Positions 36,420 to 43,911 of a stretch of DNA of 64,000 nt are shown one piece after another. Both the position numbers and the translations under genes were made by a program. The number at the start of each line of letters is the position of its first letter. Position 1 is the stretch's first letter. The notes under the pieces were generated by a model. The model did no database searches, had not been told where the DNA came from, and worked only from the letters and a program-made list of their open reading frames with translations. This DNA is from Clostridia bacterium (lineage in GTDB: Bacteria; Bacillota; Clostridia; Oscillospirales; Acutalibacteraceae): contig JAFXDV010000012.1 in the NCBI GenBank assembly GCA_017521125.1, positions 1-64,000 of the forward strand. Direction: 5' to 3'.

Positions 36420-36448
36420 CAAAGCCAAGTAATTGGCTTTATTTTTTT
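36420..36448 (+). terminator. Terminator after dut
   Basis: AAAGCCAA, GTAA loop, TTGGCTTT, then ATTTTTTT. Confidence 0.88.
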
Positions 36449-36513
36449 GTAGAAATTTTAATATTTTAGTGGTATAATTACTAGGTTAAAATATTTTAAA
36501 GAGGCAATACCTT

Positions 36514-37194
36514 ATGAGAATGAGAAAGAAGAAACATTTAGAGGAAAGACTTGAAGCATGCAGAGAAAATCAAATTCCTTTGTGTGAACACGAAGCGGAT
36601 TTTAGAAAAGCGGCAGATAAGCCTTGTTATCTTAATTTCAAGGAGCTTTTTGGTAATGACAATCCCGTACATTTAGAGGTGGGTTGCGGAAAAGGTCAGT
36701 TTGTCTGCGAGCTTGCTAAGAGAACTCCTGATATTAACTACATAGCAGTTGAGGTCTGCGATGACGTAGCTCTTCTTGCTTGTGAGGCGGCAAAGAGTCA
36801 AAACCTCAAAAACGTTAAATTTATGATTTGTGGAGCAGAATTTTTGCTTAAATATTTCGAGGATAACTCGGTAGAAAGATTATATCTTAATTTTTCTTGC
36901 CCATATCCTAAAAATACATATAAAAACAGAAGACTCACCGCAACGAGATATTTAGAAATCTATAAAAGAATATTGGTAAACGGCGGAGAAATTCATCAGA
37001 AAACCGACAATATGCATTTTTTCGAGTTTTCAATCGAAAAACTCTCTTGCACAGGATACAAACTTAAAAATATATCCTTAGACCTCCATAATAGCGATTT
37101 TGAAGGCAATATAGTAACTGAATATGAAAGCAGATTTTCGGCTCAGGGTCTTCCTATTTATAGACTTGAGGCAGTAAATGTTAAGGAGAATTAA
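36514..37194 (+). CDS. trmB: tRNA (guanine-N7-)-methyltransferase, divergent
   Basis: SAM-dependent enzyme that makes m7G46 in tRNA. The SAM site is HLEVGCGKGQFVCELA, followed by YIAVEV. The usual NFSDPWPK motif reads NFSCPYPKN, so Asp is Cys and Trp is Tyr, before the conserved RRLT. 226 residues, normal. The promoter upstream has TATAAT at 36473 with a weak -35. It is the first gene of a unit with two G3E GTPases. Family assignment is firm; activity at the altered site is uncertain. Confidence 0.88.
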   Translation: MRMRKKKHLEERLEACRENQIPLCEHEADFRKAADKPCYLNFKELFGNDNPVHLEVGCGKGQFVCELAKRTPDINYIAVEVCDDVALLACEAAKSQNLKNVKFMICGAEFLLKYFEDNSVERLYLNFSCPYPKNTYKNRRLTATRYLEIYKRILVNGGEIHQKTDNMHFFEFSIEKLSCTGYKLKNISLDLHNSDFEGNIVTEYESRFSAQGLPIYRLEAVNVKEN

Positions 37195-37195
37195 A

Positions 37196-38350
37196 ATGAC
37201 AAAGATTGATATAATTTCAGGTTTTTTGGGAGCGGGAAAAACTACCCTCATAAAGAAACTTATAAGCGAGGCTTATAAAAACGAAAAGGTAGTACTTATC
37301 GAAAACGAGTTTGGAGAAATCGGTATCGACGGCGGCTTTTTAAAGGAAGCAGGCATTGAGATTACCGAAATGAATTCAGGTTGTATCTGTTGTAGCCTTG
37401 TTGGAGATTTTACCGAGGCGCTAAAAAAGGTTTTAGAAGACTTTGCTCCTGACCGTATTATTATCGAACCATCAGGTGTTGGTAAACTCAGTGACGTTAT
37501 CGGCGCTGTTAAAGAAATTGAGTGCGATAGCGCAAAGCTAAACGGTTTTACCACCGTAGTTGATGCCAAAAAGGCTAAAATGTATATAAAGAATTTTGGA
37601 GAATTCTTTATCGACCAGGTTGAAAATGCATCTGCTATTGTGTTGAGCCATACAGGTAATGTAACTGATGAAAAATTAGAGGCGTGTGTCCATCTGCTTC
37701 GTGAGCATAACGAAAAAGCCGTTATTGTTACAACCCATTGGGATAAATTAAGCGGCGAACAACTCCTTGAAGCAATAGAGAACAAAAATACTCTCCAAGA
37801 CCTAAAGGAAAATTTAGAGCACGAGCATTGCCATCATCACCATCATCACGAAGAAGGCGAAGAATGTTCTTGTGGCCATCACCATCACGAACACCATCAT
37901 CACGAAGAGGGTGAAGAATGTTCTTGCGGACATCATCACCACGAGCATCACCATCATCACGAAGAGGGCGAAGAATGTTCTTGTGGACATCATCACCACG
38001 AACACCACCATCATCATGAAGAGGGCGAAGAATGTTCTTGCGGACATCATCACCACCATCATCATGCGGACGACGTCTTTACGTCTATTGGTAAAGAAAC
38101 CACGAAAAAGTTTACCGCCCAGGAGTTAAACGATATACTCTCTAAGCTTGAGTGTGAGGAAACCTACGGCATAATTCTTCGTGCCAAGGGAATAGTTGAG
38201 GGCGTAGATGGAAACTGGCTCCATTTCGACTATGTACCCGGTGAGCCTGACGTAAGAAACGGCGGAGCCGATATTATAGGCAGAATTTGTGTTATTGGTT
38301 CAAAAATCAATGAACATGCTATATTAGAACTCTTTGGAATAGGAAGATAA
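37196..38350 (+). CDS. G3E GTPase (COG0523) with His-rich repeats
   Basis: Metallochaperone-type GTPase of the CobW/ZNG1 group. P-loop GFLGAGKTT (residues 8-16), NEFGEIGIDGG, the metal motif GCICC near residue 64, and a C-terminal CobW domain (about 300-384). Between them, residues 209-290 are four tandem copies of an EEGEECSCG unit separated by His clusters, about forty histidines and four CSC motifs. Zinc is the most likely ligand by family, though nickel or cobalt are possible. AAGGAG precedes the ATG at 37196. Three bases separate it from a second G3E gene. Confidence 0.92.
   Translation: MTKIDIISGFLGAGKTTLIKKLISEAYKNEKVVLIENEFGEIGIDGGFLKEAGIEITEMNSGCICCSLVGDFTEALKKVLEDFAPDRIIIEPSGVGKLSDVIGAVKEIECDSAKLNGFTTVVDAKKAKMYIKNFGEFFIDQVENASAIVLSHTGNVTDEKLEACVHLLREHNEKAVIVTTHWDKLSGEQLLEAIENKNTLQDLKENLEHEHCHHHHHHEEGEECSCGHHHHEHHHHEEGEECSCGHHHHEHHHHHEEGEECSCGHHHHEHHHHHEEGEECSCGHHHHHHHADDVFTSIGKETTKKFTAQELNDILSKLECEETYGIILRAKGIVEGVDGNWLHFDYVPGEPDVRNGGADIIGRICVIGSKINEHAILELFGIGR
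37820..38065 (+). repeat. In-frame tandem repeat coding His/Cys metal-binding units
   Basis: Near-identical units of 54-57 bases, each coding EEGEECSCG plus 8-9 histidines. Units differ by a few codons and by one His, as expected from slippage. Confidence 0.9.
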
Positions 38351-38352
38351 TT

Positions 38353-39297
38353 ATGAAAGATATACCCGTTTATCTCTTTACAGGCTTTTTAGAGTCGGGC
38401 AAAACAAAATTTATTCAGGAAACCTTAGAAGACCCTCGTTTTAACGCAGGAGAAAAAACGCTTCTTCTTGTATGCGAGGAAGGGGAAGAGGAATATAATC
38501 TTGAAACAATGCCCCATAAAAACATTTTTATCCACACCATTGAGGATAAGTCCGACCTGACAACCGAAAACATTCTTTCTCTTATTAAACAAACAAATGC
38601 CGAAAGAGTTTTAGTTGAGTATAACGGAATGTGGCTACTAAACCAACTCTTTTCTGTATTCCCCAAAAACTGTGTTTTGAGTCAGGAATTTTGCTTTATG
38701 GACTCAAACACAATACTGTCCTATAACGCAAATATGAGACAGCTTGTTTTTGATAAACTCTCTACCGCCGAGCTTGTGATTTTCAATAGGGTAGAGCAGA
38801 GTGCAGATTTAACGCCGCTGCATAAACTAGTCAGAGCTGTAAGCAGAAGAGCAGAAATAATTTATGAGTTTACCGACGGCTCAATAATGCCTGACAATAT
38901 AGAGGATCCACTGCCTTTTGATGTTGAAGCCAAGGTAATTGATATTGCAGACAGAGATTACGCTATATGGTTTCAGGATATGATGAACGATATGCCTAAA
39001 TATAGCGGCAAAACCATTAAATTCAGGGGAATAGTGGCCAGGGACAAAAAGCTTCCGGACGATACATTTATTGTAGGCAGACAGATTATGAACTGTTGCG
39101 CCGAGGATATTCAGTATTGCGGAATAGCTTGTGACTGGGCTGATGCTAAAAACCTTAAAACAAGCGATTGGGTAATAGTTACGGCAAAACTTTCGGTGGG
39201 AGTACACAAGCTATATCGTTCAAAAGGACCGTATCTTACTGCAATTTCAGTTGAGAAATCAACTGAGCCCCAAGAACCGGTTGCAACCTTCTATTAA
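38353..39297 (+). CDS. G3E-like GTPase fused to a DUF1980-like domain
   Basis: N-terminal half (1-185) is a divergent CobW/G3E NTPase with P-loop GFLESGKT (11-18) in place of GFLGAGKT and no CICC motif. The C-terminal part (about 194-300) resembles the C-terminus of YcgQ (DUF1980, TIGR03943): FRGIVARDKKLPDDTFIVGRQIMNCCAEDIQYCGIAC, with CC and a later Cys. 314 residues and no membrane segments. COG0523 proteins and DUF1980/permease pairs co-occur in zinc regulons, so a zinc handling role is inferred. No YcgR permease is next to it. Confidence 0.75.
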   Translation: MKDIPVYLFTGFLESGKTKFIQETLEDPRFNAGEKTLLLVCEEGEEEYNLETMPHKNIFIHTIEDKSDLTTENILSLIKQTNAERVLVEYNGMWLLNQLFSVFPKNCVLSQEFCFMDSNTILSYNANMRQLVFDKLSTAELVIFNRVEQSADLTPLHKLVRAVSRRAEIIYEFTDGSIMPDNIEDPLPFDVEAKVIDIADRDYAIWFQDMMNDMPKYSGKTIKFRGIVARDKKLPDDTFIVGRQIMNCCAEDIQYCGIACDWADAKNLKTSDWVIVTAKLSVGVHKLYRSKGPYLTAISVEKSTEPQEPVATFY

Positions 39298-39301
39298 ATT
39301 A

Positions 39302-39330
39302 TTGAAAAAATTACAAAAATATAGTATAAT
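39302..39330 (+). promoter_or_regulatory. Promoter of the AllA-like gene
   Basis: TTGAAA (39302-39307) and TATAAT (39325-39330), 17 bases apart. Confidence 0.75.
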
Positions 39331-39361
39331 AACTATTGTATAAAAACCTGGGAGGTAAATT

Positions 39362-39853
39362 ATGAAAACTATTAAAGCAGTACCTATCAGCGCAGAGGAG
39401 TTTGCTCCTTTTGGACAGTTTTATAAAATGGATAAGCCTGAAGGCTATGCTCTTTGCGGAGAAATACATAAGTTCTATCCTGACCGCATCAATGCAGACA
39501 GCAATCACAGAATTGGTTATTCTCCAATAGTTGTAAAAAAACCTGAAAAAATGATTATCACACAATCTGAGTATCATACAACCACTTGGGAAATGATATT
39601 ACCAATGGATGATGATATGATTCTTCACGTTGCTCCTGCCTCGGCTGGCACACCTGTGACCGATTACGCTAAGGCTTTTATCGTGCCAAAGCATACTCTT
39701 GTTAAAATGAATGCGGCAATCTGGCATTTGGCGCCTCTCCCTGCAAATAACGATCAGCTTACCGCTATGATTATTTTACCGGAGTGCACCTATGCAAACG
39801 ATTGCACTGTTGTTGATCTTAATGATGCAGAGCAGTTTGAAATAGTTCTTTAA
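39362..39853 (+). CDS. Ureidoglycolate lyase-like (AllA family) cupin
   Basis: Small cupin-fold protein of 163 residues similar to the AllA family (PF04115). AEEFAPFGQFYKM at the start, ILHVAPASAGTPVTDYAKAFIVPKHTLVKMNAAIWHLAPLP in the middle are the family core. True AllA splits ureidoglycolate into glyoxylate and urea in purine breakdown. No allantoinase or allantoicase genes are near, so the substrate is open. GGGAGG upstream. Followed by degV at 18 bases. Confidence 0.75.
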   Translation: MKTIKAVPISAEEFAPFGQFYKMDKPEGYALCGEIHKFYPDRINADSNHRIGYSPIVVKKPEKMIITQSEYHTTTWEMILPMDDDMILHVAPASAGTPVTDYAKAFIVPKHTLVKMNAAIWHLAPLPANNDQLTAMIILPECTYANDCTVVDLNDAEQFEIVL

Positions 39854-39871
39854 TTTTAAGGAGATTTTCTA

Positions 39872-40735
39872 ATGAGTCAGAAAAAAGTTTTAATTACAGG
39901 AGATAGTACAAACGATCTATCTCAAGAGCTTTTAGCAAAGTATAATATAAAAATCAAACCTTTAACCATTACTTTAGGAGATACAAGTTACCTTGACGGT
40001 GTTGATATTGACCCTGATTTTATTTACAAATATCATTCTGAAAACGGCATTCTTCCTAAAACAAGCGCAGTAAATATTGCCGATATGGTTGATTTCTTTA
40101 AACCTTTAGTTGAGGAAGGCTATGCAATAGTTCATTTTGCACTCAGTTCTAGTATGTCATCTACCTATCAGAATTCTCGTCTTGCTGCAGAGGAATTTGA
40201 AGACGTATACGTAATAGATTCCAAAAACCTTTCTACAGGAGAAGGGCTCCTTGTTTTGAAAGCGGCCGAAATGGCAGAAGCAGGAGTGGATGCTAAAACT
40301 ATTTATGAAGAAATTTCTGCTTTAGTACCAAAGGTTGATGCTTCATTCGTAATTGATAATCTTGAATATTTGCATAAAGGCGGCAGATGCTCTGCACTTG
40401 CAGCACTTGGCGCAAACCTTCTTAAATTAAAGCCTTGTATTGAGGTTAAAGACGGAAGCATGGGGGTTGGCAAAAAGTATAGAGGTAAATATATCGATAC
40501 TTTAAAAACCTACGTTCAGGAAAGACTTTCTGATTATTCAGATATTGATTTAAGCCGTATTTTTGTAACCCACGCAGGTTGCGACCAGGAGGTTGTTAAT
40601 GCCGTGGTAGAAGAGGTTAAGAAAACCGCTCCTTTTGAAGAACTTCTTGTAACCAGAGCAGGATGCACCATCTCTTCACATTGCGGAGCAAACACCTTAG
40701 GAGTACTTTATATCAGAAAATCTGATGTTAAATAA
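39872..40735 (+). CDS. DegV family protein (FakB-like)
   Basis: Fatty-acid-binding protein of 287 residues. Members present fatty acids to the kinase FakA for uptake and phospholipid synthesis. Motifs: ITGDSTNDLSQELL at the start, LPKTSAVNIADMVDFF (T-S ligand head contact), FALSSSMSSTYQNSRLAAEEF and YLHKGGRCSALAALGANLLKLKP. AAGGAG precedes the ATG. fakA is not in the window. Confidence 0.9.
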   Translation: MSQKKVLITGDSTNDLSQELLAKYNIKIKPLTITLGDTSYLDGVDIDPDFIYKYHSENGILPKTSAVNIADMVDFFKPLVEEGYAIVHFALSSSMSSTYQNSRLAAEEFEDVYVIDSKNLSTGEGLLVLKAAEMAEAGVDAKTIYEEISALVPKVDASFVIDNLEYLHKGGRCSALAALGANLLKLKPCIEVKDGSMGVGKKYRGKYIDTLKTYVQERLSDYSDIDLSRIFVTHAGCDQEVVNAVVEEVKKTAPFEELLVTRAGCTISSHCGANTLGVLYIRKSDVK

Positions 40736-40744
40736 CTGTCAAAA

Positions 40745-40814
40745 ACAAATTTGGCGGCATAGTATATGACAGGGAGCAAAAGGATATCCTGTCATATCGG
40801 CGGCAAACATTTGT
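40745..40814. other. Nested inverted repeat, possible structured RNA
   Basis: Core stem 40764-40773 with 40788-40797 (10 bp perfect, 14-nt loop). Outer stem ACAAAT 40745-40750 with ATTTGT 40809-40814. The two internal-loop strands each contain GGCGGCA (40753-40759 and 40799-40805). There is no T run next to it, and a separate terminator lies 45 bases on. Confidence 0.55.
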
Positions 40815-40856
40815 AAGTCCTTGGATTACCGATAAAAATAAGTCTCCCTTTCATAT

Positions 40857-40887
40857 AAAAAAGCACCCTTTAAAAAGGGTGCTTTTT
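40857..40887. terminator. Bidirectional terminator between degV and lysR
   Basis: AAAAAGCACCCTT pairs with AAGGGTGCTTTTT across a short loop. Convergent genes meet here. Confidence 0.9.
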
Positions 40888-40952
40888 GTGTTTTATAATA
40901 CCATCTATAATGGAATCACCACTATTTTTAAATAAAAATAAGTACAGACATA

Positions 40953-41843
40953 TCAACGAGTAGTACAGTATTCGATGCAAAAATTGGAAAAGAGCTTTGC
41001 CGCTTTGGATTGAGGGCGGACTGTCGACCAGAAAAGAGAGGTGTTGGAATGATAGGTGGCATCGGTGATTGGAATACTTACGCAATCCGGATATAACCTC
41101 ATATTAAACTGAGCGGTGTGGGCGGGCTGCACCAAAACACCGAGGTTACGGCTAAGTGCCACACCCATCGCATCAGGAGTATTTCCCTCATAGATAACTA
41201 ATGGTTCAGCGTCCAGTTGGTTGAATAGGCTTTCTAGCATACGTCTGCCGGGTTGTCCGGTTGCATAGGCAATCATAGGTAAGGTGACGAGCTCACGCAT
41301 AGTTACCTTGCAATAGGCTGCAAGTGGGTGTGCGTTGTTAACGATTGCAACGATCGCTTTTCCTTTGCGCAGGGGTATGTTGCACAGGTCAGGGCGGCTG
41401 ATTAAGTTGGTGGAACCTATGGCAAAATCGAAAGTTTTTTCAAGGTCTATCGTTTTGCTTTCTTCGGTACCAAGATATGACCTATGGAGACGGATTTCGG
41501 GATATTTCGTTAAAAACTCACTAATGAGATGGGAGGCAAAGACGTGCGTCAAATCGGCTATGGCAAGTTGACAGTCCTCCTCCTGCTTCATTTGATGTAA
41601 CCGTTCATTTCCTTGGTGTGTTAGACTGATTATCTGTTCTGCATAAGGCAGATAGGCTTTGCCGTAGTCATTGAGCAATATACTGCGGCCGACACGGTCG
41701 AAAAGAGGGGTTTCCAACTGTTGTTCTAAACGTTTAATTGCATTACTCAGTGCGGGCGGAGAGATGTTTAACTGCTTTGCTGCCTGAGTTAAATTGCCCG
41801 TTTGTGCAATGGTAACAAAATATAAGAGCGGATAAATTTCCAT
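40953..41843 (-). CDS. LysR-family transcriptional regulator
   Basis: Residues 1-60 form the winged helix (YPLLYFVTIAQTGNLTQAAKQLNISPPALSNAIKRLEQQLETPLF), followed by the two-lobed LysR substrate domain. 296 residues. GGAGG upstream of the ATG. Divergent from the Ldh2 operon with a 127-base shared control region, so it most likely activates that operon in response to its substrate. Codon choice (TTG, CCG, CGT) matches the enzymes beside it and differs from the flanking core genes. Confidence 0.93.
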   Translation of the reverse strand: MEIYPLLYFVTIAQTGNLTQAAKQLNISPPALSNAIKRLEQQLETPLFDRVGRSILLNDYGKAYLPYAEQIISLTHQGNERLHQMKQEEDCQLAIADLTHVFASHLISEFLTKYPEIRLHRSYLGTEESKTIDLEKTFDFAIGSTNLISRPDLCNIPLRKGKAIVAIVNNAHPLAAYCKVTMRELVTLPMIAYATGQPGRRMLESLFNQLDAEPLVIYEGNTPDAMGVALSRNLGVLVQPAHTAQFNMRLYPDCVSIPITDATYHSNTSLFWSTVRPQSKAAKLFSNFCIEYCTTR

Positions 41844-41878
41844 ACCAAAACCTCCTTTTTCTCATTATAACACAAATC

Positions 41879-41895
41879 GTTAACTTTTTGTTAAC
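41879..41895. promoter_or_regulatory. Candidate LysR operator
   Basis: GTTAAC TTTTT GTTAAC, an inverted repeat 10 bp upstream of the lysR TATAAT (41864-41869, minus strand). It overlaps the lysR promoter and lies upstream of the ldh2 promoter, as usual for autoregulated LysR pairs. Confidence 0.55.
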
Positions 41896-41970
41896 TTTTT
41901 TAGAGAAATTGAAATTTTCTTTAAAATCGCTATATGTTATACTCAAATTAACTAAAAGGGAGGAATAGTT

Positions 41971-43041
41971 ATGAGAGAACTTCAAGAAGTATTACGAGTT
42001 AACCCAGATGGCGTATGCCGTATTTGCACGGAGATTTTCTGTGCTGCGGGCTACCCACGTGAGAACGCCGAGTTTATTGCTAACAGTTTGGTGTTTGCAG
42101 ATATCAGGGGTGTATCTTCACATGGTGTTGCACGTATCAAGAGCTATATGGAACGTGCTCAGAAAGAGCATTGGAACGCCGATCCGCAAATTACATATCA
42201 GCAAAAGGGCGCTATCTGTATTGTTGACGGTGACGACGGATTTGGGTCCATTGTAGGCACACGTGCTATGAAAAAAGCGATTGAGATTGCAAAGGAACAC
42301 GGTATTGGTTTTTGTTCGGTAAGGCGTAGTGCACACTATGGTATGGCTTCGTATTATCCGATGCTTGCCGCCCAAGAGGGTATGATCGGTTTCAGTTGTA
42401 CCAACGGTGTTGCGAACTTAGCACATTTCGGGTCTCGTGAAGGTATGCTTGGTACTAACCCGTTTTCAATGGCGGTGCCGATGAAGGACGAAGAGCCGAT
42501 GGTGCTGGACGTGGCGTGTTCGGTAACGGCAAGAGGTAACATTTCCAACTGCAAGCGTGAAGGCAAGGATATTCCGTTGGGATGGGCAGTCGATGCGGAC
42601 GGTAATCCCACAACCGATGCAGCCAAAGCATTAGTGGGTGCAGTGTTGCCATTTGCAGGTCACAAGGGTTCAGGAATTGCCATTATGGTGGATGTGCTAT
42701 GCGGTATTCTCAATCAGGGTGTGACCAGTAAGCATGTGCGTGAGGATAAGACCACCGGTCCGCAGGTTGGACATACAATGATTGCTATCGATATTTCGGC
42801 ATTTGAGGATCCTGCGGAATTTGACGCACGTATAAAGAAATTTGCGTGCGAACTTCGCGAGGCCAATAAGGCGCCTAATGTTGACAAAATCTATGTACCA
42901 GGCGAATTGGAGGCCGAACGTGCGGCATATAACCGTACCCACGGTATCAAGATGGGACGTGGTGCGTTTACAGAGTTGTGTGAAGCTTGTGCGGATTACG
43001 GCGTGACCATCGATCCGTACCAATATATTATGGAGGGTTAA
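41971..43041 (+). CDS. Ldh2-family hydroxyacid dehydrogenase
   Basis: NAD(P)-dependent oxidoreductase of the malate/L-lactate dehydrogenase type 2 family (PF02615). The catalytic His is in ADIRGVSSHGVARIKSYM near residue 48; RRSAHYGMASYY, FGSREGMLGTNPFSMAVP and AGHKGSGIAIMVDVLCG are family signatures. 356 residues. Members oxidise or reduce malate, ureidoglycolate, sulfolactate, pyrroline-carboxylate and others, so the substrate is not fixed. GGGAGG upstream. First gene of a three-enzyme operon. Confidence 0.92.
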   Translation: MRELQEVLRVNPDGVCRICTEIFCAAGYPRENAEFIANSLVFADIRGVSSHGVARIKSYMERAQKEHWNADPQITYQQKGAICIVDGDDGFGSIVGTRAMKKAIEIAKEHGIGFCSVRRSAHYGMASYYPMLAAQEGMIGFSCTNGVANLAHFGSREGMLGTNPFSMAVPMKDEEPMVLDVACSVTARGNISNCKREGKDIPLGWAVDADGNPTTDAAKALVGAVLPFAGHKGSGIAIMVDVLCGILNQGVTSKHVREDKTTGPQVGHTMIAIDISAFEDPAEFDARIKKFACELREANKAPNVDKIYVPGELEAERAAYNRTHGIKMGRGAFTELCEACADYGVTIDPYQYIMEG

Positions 43042-43044
43042 AAA

Positions 43045-43911
43045 ATGAAACTGGGATTTATCGGTTATGGTGAAGCTGCAAAAGCTATTTCCGGAGGTTT
43101 AAAAGAAGAAGGTCTTAAAGAACAATATGCTTGGGATATACGTTGGCAGGTTAGCGAACAGGAGGAACTTGCTGCTACCCGTGTGGAATCCATGGAAGAA
43201 TTGTTTGGTAACTGTGATGTGGTTATGTGTCTGACACCTGCTTCCGCCTCCATTGCGGTGGCAGAGCAGTGCAAAGAATATATGACCAAGGATCATATTT
43301 ATGTGGATGCATCATCTTCATCACCCAAGGTAATGGAAACTGTGTGGGATATCATCAAGGAAACAGGTGTACAGTTTGCAGACGGTGCATTGTTGGATAC
43401 GGTGCCTAAATATCGCCATAAGACTCCATTGGTATTAGCAGGTAACGGTGCACAGGCAGCATACGATGCGTTAGTTCCTTACGGTATGAAAGCCGAAGTA
43501 GTGGGAACTGAGCCGGGCAGTGCATGCGCTATTAAAATGTTGCGCAGTGTATACACCAAGGCGCATTTGGCTTGCGCATTCGAGATGCTGGAAGCCGCTG
43601 TACATTACGGTGTTGAAGATTACATTATGGCTTCGCTTGCCAAAACTATGGATGAGAAGGATTTCATATCTGGAATGAGTGGTCGTACCTGTGGCGGTGT
43701 TATTCACGCCGCTCGTCGTTCAGAGGAGTTGGCTATGGCTGCAGAAATGATGGAAGAGTCAGGTCTGTCTGCTGGTGTTGCAAAGGCAGGTTCTGAAAAA
43801 CTGCGTGAAATAGGCGAGTTGAATTTGAAAGAAAAATTAGGTGCATATCGCCCTAAAACTTGGAAAGAGGCTATGCATTGTGTAAAGCAAGCCAAAGAGG
43901 AGAAAAAATGA
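43045..43911 (+). CDS. 6-PGDH/beta-hydroxyacid dehydrogenase-like, DUF1932 type
   Basis: N-terminal Rossmann fold (LGFIGYGEAAKAISGGL, residues 3-19) with DVVMCLTPASASIAVAEQ, then a DUF1932-like C-terminal helical domain containing PGSACAIKMLRSVYTKAHLACAFEMLEAA, where Lys is the likely catalytic residue. 288 residues. Related enzymes act on 3-hydroxyacids or reduce imines; the exact reaction is not known. It follows ldh2 by 3 bases, and its stop overlaps the MmgE/PrpD start. Confidence 0.88.
   Translation: MKLGFIGYGEAAKAISGGLKEEGLKEQYAWDIRWQVSEQEELAATRVESMEELFGNCDVVMCLTPASASIAVAEQCKEYMTKDHIYVDASSSSPKVMETVWDIIKETGVQFADGALLDTVPKYRHKTPLVLAGNGAQAAYDALVPYGMKAEVVGTEPGSACAIKMLRSVYTKAHLACAFEMLEAAVHYGVEDYIMASLAKTMDEKDFISGMSGRTCGGVIHAARRSEELAMAAEMMEESGLSAGVAKAGSEKLREIGELNLKEKLGAYRPKTWKEAMHCVKQAKEEKK

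Noticed and set aside
37814..38065. Met/Val-rich minus-strand frame opposite the His repeat
   Set aside because: It is only the complement of the His codons in the metal-binding insert.
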